This document shows positions 1 to 8,127 of a DNA stretch of 64,000 nt, in pieces. Where the stretch lies: contig CAJTPN010000015.1 in the NCBI GenBank assembly GCA_910578185.1, positions 1 to 64,000 on the forward strand, written 5' to 3'. Positions within the stretch are counted from its first letter, which is position 1; each line of letters begins with the position of its first letter. The stretch is from an uncultured Acetatifactor sp. GTDB taxonomy: Bacteria > Bacillota > Clostridia > Lachnospirales > Lachnospiraceae. The notes beneath the pieces were generated by a model. It saw nothing but the letters and a program-made list of their open reading frames with translations, was not told the origin of the DNA and searched no databases. The position numbers and the translations under genes are program-made.

Positions 1-46
1 GGAGTGAACAGTGACAATGAGTTAAGTACGAGTTTATAAACATATC

Positions 47-75
47 TGGACAATTTGTATAAAAGTGAGTATAAT
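47..75 (+). promoter_or_regulatory. sigma-A-type promoter of the ATP synthase operon
   Basis: A -35 hexamer TGGACA (47-52) and a perfect -10 TATAAT (70-75) are separated by 17 bases. They lie 40 bases ahead of the first atp gene, with no other gene visible in between, so this is the likely promoter of the ten-gene operon. Confidence 0.65.
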
Positions 76-114
76 GATACAAGGTGGAAAGAAGACAGAG
101 GACGGGTGGGGCAG

Positions 115-450
115 ATGAAGCAGCAAAAAAATGGGGACAGGATTGTTTTCCAGTCTCTTGCAATGATTATGCAGTTTGGGCTGAATATGCTGGTACCCAT
201 CTGTATGTTGTCCGCTGTGGGAATCTGGCTGGACGGCAGGCTGGGAACATCCTGTTTTACCATAATATTATTTGTGGTGGGAGCCCTGGCGGGAGGGCAG
301 AATATTTATCGCATGGCAAGGCGGATCTGTGACGATTCCGAGATGGACGGCAGATCAGAAAAGAAACCGGACAGGGATGGGGCGAAAGAAAACGGCAGCG
401 AAAAGGGTGGTTTCTATGAAGATAATGGGGATGCTCAAAAAGGTGAATAG
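115..450 (+). CDS. atpZ: AtpZ/AtpI-family F0F1-ATPase accessory protein
   Basis: A short membrane protein of 111 residues with two hydrophobic segments (about residues 15-37 and 43-64) around a WLDGRLG loop, the layout of the ATPase_gene1 (AtpZ) family. Proteins of this family sit at the head of many Firmicute atp operons and are linked to c-ring assembly or Mg2+ supply. The tail after residue 70 is charged and hydrophilic. I chose the ATG at 115, preceded by a G-rich Shine-Dalgarno-like stretch; the frame is open back to a TTG at 55, which overlaps the promoter and is unlikely. It overlaps the next gene by 35 bases, so the two are probably translationally coupled. Confidence 0.7.
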   Translation: MKQQKNGDRIVFQSLAMIMQFGLNMLVPICMLSAVGIWLDGRLGTSCFTIILFVVGALAGGQNIYRMARRICDDSEMDGRSEKKPDRDGAKENGSEKGGFYEDNGDAQKGE

Positions 451-874
451 GACGTTGCTGGAAATGCAGATGGGAATGCTTTTTATCGGGCTGGCAGCTC
501 AGGCGGTGGGAGCTTTTTTTGTGGAAAAGCAAGGGTATTTTGCCGCAAGTCTGTGGTTTGGCATCGCTTTTGCGTTTGCCGCTGTGATCCATATGTACAG
601 GACGCTGGACAGAGCGCTGTGGTATGGAGCCGACGCGTCCAAGCTGGTGACAAGAGGATATGTATTCCGCTATGTGATTTTTGCGGTGGTTCTGGTCTTG
701 ATTGCAGTGACACAAGCACTGGATCCTATTGTTTTTTTTATCGGATATATGAGTTTAAAAGTAACGGCATATCTTCAGCCGATTACTCATAAATTGTGCA
801 ATAAGCTGTTTCATGAGACGGATCCTGAGCCGGAACCCATGCCGGAAGAGGACGTTTCCCGGGAGGGAGAGTAG
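416..874 (+). CDS. atpI: ATP synthase subunit I (AtpI-like)
   Basis: 152 residues with four predicted hydrophobic helices and a short acidic C-terminal tail (EPEPMPEED), as in the ATP synthase I family that helps assemble the c-ring. The start is the ATG at 416 behind AAGGGTGG; the longer frame from 272 has no ribosome binding site and lies inside the previous gene. It overlaps atpZ by 35 bases and precedes atpB. The family assignment rests on position plus topology, since AtpI sequences are poorly conserved. Confidence 0.65.
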   Translation: MKIMGMLKKVNRTLLEMQMGMLFIGLAAQAVGAFFVEKQGYFAASLWFGIAFAFAAVIHMYRTLDRALWYGADASKLVTRGYVFRYVIFAVVLVLIAVTQALDPIVFFIGYMSLKVTAYLQPITHKLCNKLFHETDPEPEPMPEEDVSREGE

Positions 875-964
875 TATGTCCCATGGAGCACAGGGCATGG
901 CGTGCCGGTGTTCTGGGAGATACTTCTGACAGCTGCCAAAATACAAAAAGGAGGAGGTGATAGT

Positions 965-1705
965 GTGGAACATGGCATTTTGCTATCCGGTGGTGCGGAT
1001 GTTGACTTCATGATACATGGCGTGGTGCAATATTCCTTTTTCGGTCATCCGGTGTGGATAACCACCACTCATATCTGTGTGTTTATCGTGATGATGATCC
1101 TTGTGATTTTTGCCATTGCTGCAAGAAGATGCATGGCCAGAGCGTCGGAAGTACCGGGAAGTTTTCAGAATGTGCTGGAGCTGATGGTGGAGACATTGGA
1201 TAAAATGGTGAGCGGTTCCATGGGGCAGGCCGCGTCCAGATATTCTAATTATATCGGGACGATTTTTATTTTTATCCTGTTGAGCAATATTTCAGGATTG
1301 CTGGGCTTGCGTCCGCCCACAGCGGATTACGGCGTCACATTGCCCATGGCGCTTATGACGTTTTCTCTGATTCATTATAATAAGTGGAAATATCAGAAGC
1401 CGCTGACGATCTGGAAGGATTTATGTTCGCCGCTGCCGCCGTGGTTGCCGATATGGCTTCCTATTAATGTGGTCAGTGCGGTTGCGGTACCGATATCCTT
1501 ATCCCTGCGTCTGTTTGCAAATGTGTTGTCCGGCACTGCGATGATGGCATTGTTGTACGGTCTGCTGGGATGGATCGCTACGGCCTGGCCTGCGGCGCTG
1601 CATGTGTATTTTGATTTGTTTTCGGGAGCAATTCAGACCTACGTGTTCTGTATGTTGACCATGACGTATATTTCAAATGAGATTGGCGATGGCACAAGAC
1701 GTTAG
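965..1705 (+). CDS. atpB: ATP synthase F0 subunit a
   Basis: 246-residue polytopic membrane protein, the stator channel subunit that conducts the coupling ion past the c-ring. The C-terminal half shows the conserved helix with the essential arginine (SLSLRLFANVLSGT) and a following QTYVF segment typical of subunit a. The GTG at 965 follows AGGAGGTGATA at ideal spacing; the upstream frame from 902 has no such site. It lies between atpI and atpE in the standard operon order. A 129-base gap follows. Confidence 0.93.
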   Translation: MEHGILLSGGADVDFMIHGVVQYSFFGHPVWITTTHICVFIVMMILVIFAIAARRCMARASEVPGSFQNVLELMVETLDKMVSGSMGQAASRYSNYIGTIFIFILLSNISGLLGLRPPTADYGVTLPMALMTFSLIHYNKWKYQKPLTIWKDLCSPLPPWLPIWLPINVVSAVAVPISLSLRLFANVLSGTAMMALLYGLLGWIATAWPAALHVYFDLFSGAIQTYVFCMLTMTYISNEIGDGTRR

Positions 1706-1834
1706 GATGCGACGGAAAGTTTCCCACAGGGTATGAATTTTTTGAATGTGGGGGTGCGCCTGCCCAAAAAGTTGGCAGGAGTTTATGTGGAGTTCCATTA
1801 ATTAATTTTTATTTATATTCAGGAGGAAAAAAGA
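1706..1834 (+). promoter_or_regulatory. atpB-atpE intergenic leader with hairpin
   Basis: A 129-base gap inside an otherwise tightly packed operon. It contains a 6-bp GC hairpin (CCTGCC at 1759-1764, GGCAGG at 1774-1779) followed by an AT-rich stretch and a strong AGGAGG site for atpE. Leaders of this kind often raise translation or mRNA stability of the highly produced c subunit; that role is an inference here. Confidence 0.4.
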
Positions 1835-2089
1835 ATGGATTTCAATGAAAACTTTATCTTAGGTTGTTCTGCAATTGGTGCTGGTCTGGCAGTTATCGCC
1901 GGTATTGGACCTGGTGTGGGGCAGGGTATTGCTGCAGGTCATGCTGCCGCTGCGGTAGGACGCAATCCCGGCGCACAGTCCAAAGTTATGTCAACCATGC
2001 TCCTTGGACAGGCAGTGGCCGAGACCACGGGTCTGTACGGTTTGTTGATTGCGATCCTGTTATTGTTCGTGAAACCTCTCCTGCCTTAA
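1835..2089 (+). CDS. atpE: ATP synthase F0 subunit c, Na+-type signature
   Basis: 84-residue hairpin of two transmembrane helices joined by the polar RNP loop (residues 43-45), forming the rotating c-ring. Glu63 is the ion-binding carboxylate. Gln30, Thr64 and Tyr68 stand at the positions of Gln32, Ser66 and Tyr70 in the Na+-binding c subunit of Ilyobacter tartaricus, so the ring probably carries Na+ rather than only H+. The ATG is preceded by AGGAGGAAAAAAGA. Length is normal for the family. The ion preference is inferred from these residues and from established work on Na+ c-rings. Confidence 0.95.
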   Translation: MDFNENFILGCSAIGAGLAVIAGIGPGVGQGIAAGHAAAAVGRNPGAQSKVMSTMLLGQAVAETTGLYGLLIAILLLFVKPLLP

Positions 2090-2132
2090 GCCAGTGAAGA
2101 GCTTATAGGAGGCAGAAAGGAGGCAAGGTAGA

Positions 2133-2675
2133 ATGATACTTTTAATAGGGGGCGAGTCCATGTCAAGATTGTTTGATCTGGACTGGCAGCTGATGGCGGA
2201 TGCTGTTTTGATGATTATCGCTATCTTTTTTCTGTTCCTTTTTATGAGTTATTTTCTGTTCAATCCTGTGAGGACGATGCTCAACGACCGCAAGGAGAAG
2301 ATCCAGGGTGAGCTGGAGACGGCAAAGCAGGATATGGAGGAAGCCAGACATCTGAAAGAGGAATATGAGACAAAGCTGAAGGAGATCGATAAGGAAGCAG
2401 AGAGCATCTTGAGCGAAGCCCGCAAGAAAGCACTGCACAATGAAAATCAAATCATTGCCCAGGCGAAGGAAGAAGCTGCACGCATTGTGGATAGGGCTCG
2501 TGTGGAAGCGGAGCTTGAGAGACAGAAGCTGTCCGATGACGTAAAGAGAGAAATTATTTCCGTTGCATCCCTTATGGCCGGCAAGGTGGCAGCGGTATCT
2601 ATTGATACCACCACACAAAATCAGTTGATTGACGAAACCTTAAAGGAAATGGGTGATAAGACATGGCTAAATTAG
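2133..2675 (+). CDS. atpF: ATP synthase F0 subunit b
   Basis: Peripheral stalk subunit: one N-terminal transmembrane helix (about residues 20-45 from the first start) and then a long charged coiled coil rich in Glu, Lys and Ala, followed by the ATPDE-type tail. The first ATG (2133) follows AAAGGAGGCAAGG at good spacing and gives 180 residues. A second ATG at 2160 behind GGGGGCGAG would give 171 residues and starts nearer the usual N-terminus; both are possible. The end overlaps atpH by 13 bases. Confidence 0.93.
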   Translation: MILLIGGESMSRLFDLDWQLMADAVLMIIAIFFLFLFMSYFLFNPVRTMLNDRKEKIQGELETAKQDMEEARHLKEEYETKLKEIDKEAESILSEARKKALHNENQIIAQAKEEAARIVDRARVEAELERQKLSDDVKREIISVASLMAGKVAAVSIDTTTQNQLIDETLKEMGDKTWLN

Positions 2676-3217
2676 TATCTAAGACATACGGGGAAGCCTT
2701 GTATGAAGCAGCCATGGAGTCAGGTGAGGGCAAGGCTTTGGAGCTGATGGAAGAAATCCGCTGTGTCAGCGAATTACTTGCGGAAAATCCTAAATTTGAC
2801 GAACTGATGAAACATCCGGGGATTCCCAAGCAGGATAAACTGCATGTTGTGGAGAATGTCTTTCAGGGAAAGGTCAGCGATGAGCTGGCGGGACTTTTGG
2901 ACGTAGTGGTATCCAAGGAACGCTATGGAGAGCTGACTGCCATTTTTGCGTATTTTATTGACAGAGTCAAAGAACAGCAAAAGATTGGCGTGGCATATGT
3001 GAAGACCGCAGTGGAGCTGAGTCAGGATCAGAAAAAGGCGCTGGAGGCAAAGCTATTGCAGACCAGCGGTTACAGGAAGATAGAACTCCATTATGAGGTG
3101 GATTCCGCCATCATCGGCGGTATGATCATTCGTATCAACGACAGGGTGGTGGATAGCAGTATCCGCACAAAGCTGGACGGTATGACGAAACAATTATTAC
3201 AAATTCAGCTGGGTTAA
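2663..3217 (+). CDS. atpH: ATP synthase F1 subunit delta
   Basis: 184 residues, normal for the OSCP/delta family that links the b stalk to the top of the alpha3beta3 head. The N-terminus (YGEALYEAA) and the C-terminal IIGGMIIRINDRVVDSSI segment are characteristic. It overlaps atpF by 13 bases and is followed by atpA after 28 bases, which suggests translational coupling. Confidence 0.94.
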   Translation: MAKLVSKTYGEALYEAAMESGEGKALELMEEIRCVSELLAENPKFDELMKHPGIPKQDKLHVVENVFQGKVSDELAGLLDVVVSKERYGELTAIFAYFIDRVKEQQKIGVAYVKTAVELSQDQKKALEAKLLQTSGYRKIELHYEVDSAIIGGMIIRINDRVVDSSIRTKLDGMTKQLLQIQLG

Positions 3218-3245
3218 ACGGCTGGAAGAAAGGTGCGACAGATCC

Positions 3246-4751
3246 ATGAATTTAAGACCAGAAGAAATAAGTTCGGTTATCAAGGATCAGATTAAGAGAT
3301 ATGCCTCTACGCTGGACGTATCCGATGTGGGTACCGTCATACAGGTAGCAGACGGCATTGCTCGTGTACATGGTCTGGAGAATGCCATGCAGGGTGAGCT
3401 TTTGGAGTTCCCCGGCGAAGTGTACGGCATGGTGCTGAATCTGGAAGAGGATAACGTGGGCGTGGTATTGCTGGGAAGCGCCAGGAATATCAACGAAGGC
3501 GATACCGTCAAGACCACGGGACGTGTGGTGGAAGTCCCGGTGGGAGACGCATTGCTTGGGCGTGTTGTCAATTCCCTCGGTCAGCCTATTGACGGCAAGG
3601 GACCGATACAGACTACAAAATTCCGTAAAATCGAACGAGTTGCAAGCGGTGTTATCACAAGAAAGAGCGTAGATACGCCCCTTCAGACGGGTATTAAGGC
3701 CATCGACGCCATGATTCCCATCGGCAGGGGGCAGCGTGAGTTGATTATCGGTGACCGTCAGACAGGTAAGACGGCAATCGCAATTGATACGATTATTAAT
3801 CAGAAGGGCCAGAACGTAAAATGTATTTATGTTGCAATAGGCCAGAAAGCATCCACCATCGCCAATATTGTAAAGACATTGGAAGAGTATGGCGCAATGG
3901 CATACACCACCGTAGTTGTATCTACGGCAAGTGATCTGGCGCCTTTGCAGTACATTGCTCCTTATTCGGGCTGTGCCATCGGTGAGGAGTGGATGGAAAA
4001 TGGCGAGGACGTGCTGGTAGTGTATGATGACCTGAGTAAGCATGCTACGGCATACCGTACACTCTCTTTGTTGCTTCGTCGTCCGCCCGGCCGTGAGGCA
4101 TATCCCGGAGATGTGTTTTATCTGCATTCCAGGTTGTTGGAGCGGGCGGTGAGAATGAATGAGGAGTATGGCGGCGGTTCCCTGACGGCGCTTCCGATTA
4201 TCGAGACACAGGCAGGCGATGTATCCGCTTATATCCCTACCAATGTGATTTCCATTACCGACGGACAGATTTATCTGGAGACGGAGATGTTCAATTCCGG
4301 CTTCCGGCCTGCTATCAATGCGGGGCTTTCTGTATCCCGTGTGGGAGGAGCTGCGCAGATCAAGGCAATGAAGAAGATCGCGGCACCCATTCGTACGGAG
4401 CTGGCACAATATCGAGAGCTGGCAAGCTTTGCGCAGTTTGGTTCCGAGCTGGATGACGACACCAAGGAGAAGCTGGCACAGGGCGAGCGTATCAAAGAGG
4501 TGCTCAAACAGCCCCAGTACGAACCCATGCCGGTGCAGTATCAGGTAATTATCATTTATGCCGTGACCCGCAAGTATCTGCTGGATGTACCTGTGGACAA
4601 AATTACCAGGTTTGAGAAGGAATTCTTTGAATTCCTGGATACCAAATATCCGGAAGTGCCCGGTAATATTGCGACGGAAAAGGTAATATCCGATGCCACG
4701 GATCAGACACTGCAGAAGGCAATCGCAGAGTTTAAGAAGCAGTTTAAGTAG
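3246..4751 (+). CDS. atpA: ATP synthase F1 subunit alpha
   Basis: 501 residues, full length. Nucleotide-binding but non-catalytic subunit of the F1 head. The Walker A motif GDRQTGKT is near residue 169, and the C-terminal region carries the conserved PAINAGLSVSRVGGAAQ stretch. The ATG at 3246 follows GAAAGGTGCGACAGATCC. The opposite strand has a long open frame across this gene, an effect of codon composition rather than a gene. Confidence 0.97.
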   Translation: MNLRPEEISSVIKDQIKRYASTLDVSDVGTVIQVADGIARVHGLENAMQGELLEFPGEVYGMVLNLEEDNVGVVLLGSARNINEGDTVKTTGRVVEVPVGDALLGRVVNSLGQPIDGKGPIQTTKFRKIERVASGVITRKSVDTPLQTGIKAIDAMIPIGRGQRELIIGDRQTGKTAIAIDTIINQKGQNVKCIYVAIGQKASTIANIVKTLEEYGAMAYTTVVVSTASDLAPLQYIAPYSGCAIGEEWMENGEDVLVVYDDLSKHATAYRTLSLLLRRPPGREAYPGDVFYLHSRLLERAVRMNEEYGGGSLTALPIIETQAGDVSAYIPTNVISITDGQIYLETEMFNSGFRPAINAGLSVSRVGGAAQIKAMKKIAAPIRTELAQYRELASFAQFGSELDDDTKEKLAQGERIKEVLKQPQYEPMPVQYQVIIIYAVTRKYLLDVPVDKITRFEKEFFEFLDTKYPEVPGNIATEKVISDATDQTLQKAIAEFKKQFK

Positions 4752-4786
4752 AAAGAGAGTACGAAACGGTACGAGAGGGATAGAAT

Positions 4787-5695
4787 ATGGCATCAATGCG
4801 TGATATAAAGCGCCGCAAGAGCAGTATTCAGGGAACCCAGCAGATAACGAAAGCCATGAAGCTGGTATCCACCGTAAAGCTGCAGCGTGCCCGGGCAAGC
4901 GCGGAGCGTTCCAAGGACTATTTTACCTGTATGTACGACACGGTGAACAGTATTCTCAAACGGGTAGGAAATGTGGAGCACAAATATCTGGCTTCCGATA
5001 CCGAGGCGGATGCAGGGACTGCCAGGGATATTTCAAAGAAAGCGGTCATTGTCATTACCTCTAACAGAGGGCTTGCCGGCGGTTATAATTCCAATGTGGT
5101 GAAATTGGTGACCAGGCATCCTGATTGGAAGAAAGAGGATCTGCAGATTTATTGTCTGGGCAATAAAGGACGGGATGCCCTTGCACGCAACGGATATGAG
5201 GTGAAGTGGTGCAACGGCGATATTGTGGAGAGTCCGGTGTATGCAGATGCGATGGCACTGTCTGCAAAACTTCTGGAATCGTTTGCAGAAGGTGAGATCG
5301 GAGAAATCTATTTGGCGTATACCGCATTTAAGAACACGGTAAGCCATGTACCCACGCTGCTTCGTCTGCTTCCGGTAGGGACGGGCGGGGACAAAGAGGA
5401 CGTGTCAGAGTCCGCTTCCGAAGGGAAAGAGGCCACTGCGGTTATGAATTTTGAACCGGAGGATACGGAAGCGTTGGATATGTTGATTCCCAAGTATGTC
5501 ACCAGCTTGATTTACGGCGCACTGCGGGAAGCCATTGCCAGCGAGAACGGTGCCCGTATGCAGGCCATGGACAGTGCCACCAGCAATGCGGAAGAGATTA
5601 TCAGCGATCTGACATTGAAGTATAACAGGGCGCGTCAGGGCTCCATTACGCAGGAACTGACGGAGATTATAGCAGGCGCGGAAGCTCTTGGGTAA
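4787..5695 (+). CDS. atpG: ATP synthase F1 subunit gamma
   Basis: 302 residues, the central rotor shaft. The N-terminal MRDIKRRKSSIQGTQQITKA and the C-terminal MDSATSNAEEIISDL helices that form the coiled coil inside the F1 head are both present. A moderately acidic insertion around residues 200-226 makes it slightly longer than the common ~290 residues. The gap to atpD is unusually long (124 bases) and contains two hairpins. Confidence 0.96.
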   Translation: MASMRDIKRRKSSIQGTQQITKAMKLVSTVKLQRARASAERSKDYFTCMYDTVNSILKRVGNVEHKYLASDTEADAGTARDISKKAVIVITSNRGLAGGYNSNVVKLVTRHPDWKKEDLQIYCLGNKGRDALARNGYEVKWCNGDIVESPVYADAMALSAKLLESFAEGEIGEIYLAYTAFKNTVSHVPTLLRLLPVGTGGDKEDVSESASEGKEATAVMNFEPEDTEALDMLIPKYVTSLIYGALREAIASENGARMQAMDSATSNAEEIISDLTLKYNRARQGSITQELTEIIAGAEALG

Positions 5696-5819
5696 AGTGT
5701 GTAAATTTTACACCCGCGCCGCCGCAGGCGGCATGACGGGAAGTGAGGAGCGTTTAGATTTATAAAGTGTTTTACGAGTTAGAAATATGTCCGCGCAAGC
5801 GGACGGGAAAGAGGTAGAA
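5696..5819 (+). promoter_or_regulatory. atpG-atpD intergenic region with two GC hairpins
   Basis: The region holds two perfect short hairpins: GCCGCC-GCA-GGCGGC (5718-5732) and GTCCGC-GCAA-GCGGAC (5789-5804). The second ends a few bases before the GAAAGAGG ribosome binding site of atpD, and GCAA is a stable GNRA tetraloop. Neither is followed by a T-tract, so they look like processing, stability or translation elements rather than terminators. Confidence 0.45.
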
Positions 5820-7208
5820 ATGGCAGGAGAAAACAGAGGTAAGGTTACTCAGATCATCGGTGCTGTGCTGGATATCCGGTTTGACGAGGGTAAACTGCCT
5901 GAGATCAACGAAGCAATTCGCATTCCTACCAGTGACGGCGGTGAACTGACCGCAGAGGTTTCTCAGCACTTGGGGGACGATACGGTCAGGTGTATAGCCA
6001 TGGGAAGTACCGACGGTCTGGTGAGAGGCATGGATGCGGTTGCCACTGGGGCGCCCATTTCCGTTCCGGTAGGCGAGAAGACTTTGGGACGGATTTTCAA
6101 TGTGCTGGGGCAGCCTATCGACAATAAGCCGGCTCCTGAGGATGTTTCTTATGAGCCTATTCATAGAGCGGCTCCGAAGTTTGAAGAGCAGGCTACGGAG
6201 AAGGAGCTTCTGGAAACCGGTATCAAGGTGGTGGATCTGCTCTGTCCTTATCAAAAGGGTGGCAAAATCGGTCTGTTCGGCGGTGCCGGCGTAGGAAAGA
6301 CAGTGCTGATTCAGGAGTTGATTCGTAATATCGCCACGGAGCATGGAGGATATTCCGTGTTTACCGGCGTTGGAGAGCGTACCCGTGAGGGTAATGACCT
6401 TTATCATGAGATGACGGAATCAGGCGTTATCGACAAGACCACAATGGTGTTCGGACAGATGAACGAGCCGCCTGGGGCCAGGATGCGCGTGGGTCTGACC
6501 GGCCTGACGATGGCGGAATATTTCCGCGACAAAGGCGGTAAGGATGTGCTGTTGTTTATAGACAATATTTTCCGCTTTACACAGGCGGGCAGCGAGGTTT
6601 CCGCATTGCTTGGACGTATGCCTTCCGCAGTGGGATATCAGCCCACCTTGCAGACGGAGATGGGCGCGTTGCAGGAGCGTATCACTTCCACCAAAAATGG
6701 TTCCATCACTTCCGTACAGGCTGTTTATGTGCCGGCAGATGACTTGACGGACCCTGCGCCTGCGACCACGTTTGCACATCTGGATGCCACTACGGTATTG
6801 TCGCGTTCCATCGTGGAATTGGGTATTTATCCTGCGGTGGATCCTCTGGAGTCCACCTCCCGTATTCTGGATCCCAGGATCGTGGGAGAAGAACATTACC
6901 GTACAGCCAGAGGCGTACAGGAAATACTGCAGCGCTATAAGGAACTGCAGGATATCATTGCCATCCTTGGTATGGATGAATTGTCCGAGGAGGATAAGCT
7001 GGTGGTGTCCCGTGCCCGCAAGGTGCAGAGATTCCTGTCGCAGCCGTTCTTTGTGGCGGGACAGTTTACCGGTCTGGAAGGCAAGTATGTACCTATTAAC
7101 GAGACGATCCGTGGTTTCAGAGAGATTCTGGAGGGTAAGCACGACGATATTCCCGAAAGCTATTTCCTGAACGCAGGCAGTATTGATGATGTCCTGGCCA
7201 AGATGTAG
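5820..7208 (+). CDS. atpD: ATP synthase F1 subunit beta
   Basis: 462 residues, catalytic subunit. It shows the P-loop GGAGVGKT (near residue 158), GERTREGNDL with the catalytic glutamate, and DNIFRFTQAGSEVSALLGR. The ATG at 5820 follows GAAAGAGGTAGAA; the frame is open from 5787 but that part overlaps the hairpin and is not conserved. atpC follows after 32 bases. Confidence 0.97.
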   Translation: MAGENRGKVTQIIGAVLDIRFDEGKLPEINEAIRIPTSDGGELTAEVSQHLGDDTVRCIAMGSTDGLVRGMDAVATGAPISVPVGEKTLGRIFNVLGQPIDNKPAPEDVSYEPIHRAAPKFEEQATEKELLETGIKVVDLLCPYQKGGKIGLFGGAGVGKTVLIQELIRNIATEHGGYSVFTGVGERTREGNDLYHEMTESGVIDKTTMVFGQMNEPPGARMRVGLTGLTMAEYFRDKGGKDVLLFIDNIFRFTQAGSEVSALLGRMPSAVGYQPTLQTEMGALQERITSTKNGSITSVQAVYVPADDLTDPAPATTFAHLDATTVLSRSIVELGIYPAVDPLESTSRILDPRIVGEEHYRTARGVQEILQRYKELQDIIAILGMDELSEEDKLVVSRARKVQRFLSQPFFVAGQFTGLEGKYVPINETIRGFREILEGKHDDIPESYFLNAGSIDDVLAKM

Positions 7209-7240
7209 CCAGCAGTACGGATGGAGAGAGAGGTATAAAC

Positions 7241-7645
7241 ATGGCAGATAATAACGGTTTCCTTCTGCGTATCATTACGCCCGACAGAGTGTTCTATGAA
7301 GGTCAGGTGGATATGGTGGAGTTTAATACCACGGAAGGTGAGGTTGGCATACTGCCGGGACATATTCCGATGACGGTGATCATCAAACCTGGTATTTTGA
7401 ACATCAGTGAGGCGGAAGGGGAGAGAATAGCGGCTCTTCATGCCGGATTTGCGGAGATTCTGCCGGAGGGTGTGACCATTCTGGCGGAGATCGTTGAGTG
7501 GCCCAGCGAAATTGATGAAAATCGTGCGGTGGCCGCCAAGGAGCGTGCCGAGGAGCGCTTGCACAACAAGACACAGGAGACGGATGTGGCCAGGGCGGAG
7601 ACGGCTCTGCTCAGGGCCATGGCACGGATTCAGGTATTGAAATAA
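7241..7645 (+). CDS. atpC: ATP synthase F1 subunit epsilon
   Basis: 134 residues. The N-terminal beta-sandwich (RVFYEGQVDMVEFNTTEGEV then GILPGHIPM) and the C-terminal helical pair that can inhibit rotation are both present. It is the last gene of the operon. No intrinsic terminator is obvious in the 77 bases before the next gene, so some read-through into the unknown gene at 7723 is likely. Confidence 0.95.
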   Translation: MADNNGFLLRIITPDRVFYEGQVDMVEFNTTEGEVGILPGHIPMTVIIKPGILNISEAEGERIAALHAGFAEILPEGVTILAEIVEWPSEIDENRAVAAKERAEERLHNKTQETDVARAETALLRAMARIQVLK

Positions 7646-7722
7646 TCGGTGGGGCTTGACAAAAGAGTAACATTTAGATGAAAAGTAGCATATGCTGTTA
7701 AAAACCTTGAAAGGGATTGTAT

Positions 7723-8127
7723 ATGGAATTTCATTCTAAGCTGTTACAGCCGCTGCCGGAAAACAAAGTAAGGGGCTGGAATGGGCCCCTTCCTTTTTAT
7801 ATGGCTTACCCCGATTATTACGGGGCGAATCGGGAGGCAAACTTGCTGCAGGATCTGGAATATCTGCAGCAGATGTATCCCAATGACGTGAAGCGCTATC
7901 AGAAAAGGATAGCGGAAATGTTGGATAAAGCGGATTATGAGGGCAGCATGATCTACGATGAATATCCGGACAAATACAGTCTTCAGGCGCTTGCAGGATC
8001 CATTTGCAAGGTACTGGAAAAGGAGGAGGGGACTTCTCCCGGAGAGGAAATGGTGATCATTTTGCTGTTTAACGAAGTATATAAACGCCGTCATGGCGGT
8101 CACAGAGGGAAAATATATATTATTTGA
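7723..8127 (+). CDS. conserved hypothetical protein
   Basis: 134 residues that I cannot assign to a family. It is soluble, has no signal peptide or membrane helix, and is rich in Tyr (YPDYYGANREANLLQDLEYL) with mixed charge, suggesting a compact helical protein. The ATG at 7723 is preceded by AAGGGA at 6 bases. Its TGA overlaps the ATG of the methyltransferase gene (TGATG), so the two are translationally coupled and probably functionally linked. It could be co-transcribed with the atp operon. Confidence 0.7.
   Translation: MEFHSKLLQPLPENKVRGWNGPLPFYMAYPDYYGANREANLLQDLEYLQQMYPNDVKRYQKRIAEMLDKADYEGSMIYDEYPDKYSLQALAGSICKVLEKEEGTSPGEEMVIILLFNEVYKRRHGGHRGKIYII

Noticed and set aside
3252..4898. 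548-codon open frame on the minus strand
   Set aside because: It lies entirely antisense to atpA and the start of atpG, has no family-like motif, and arises from the codon composition of these conserved genes.
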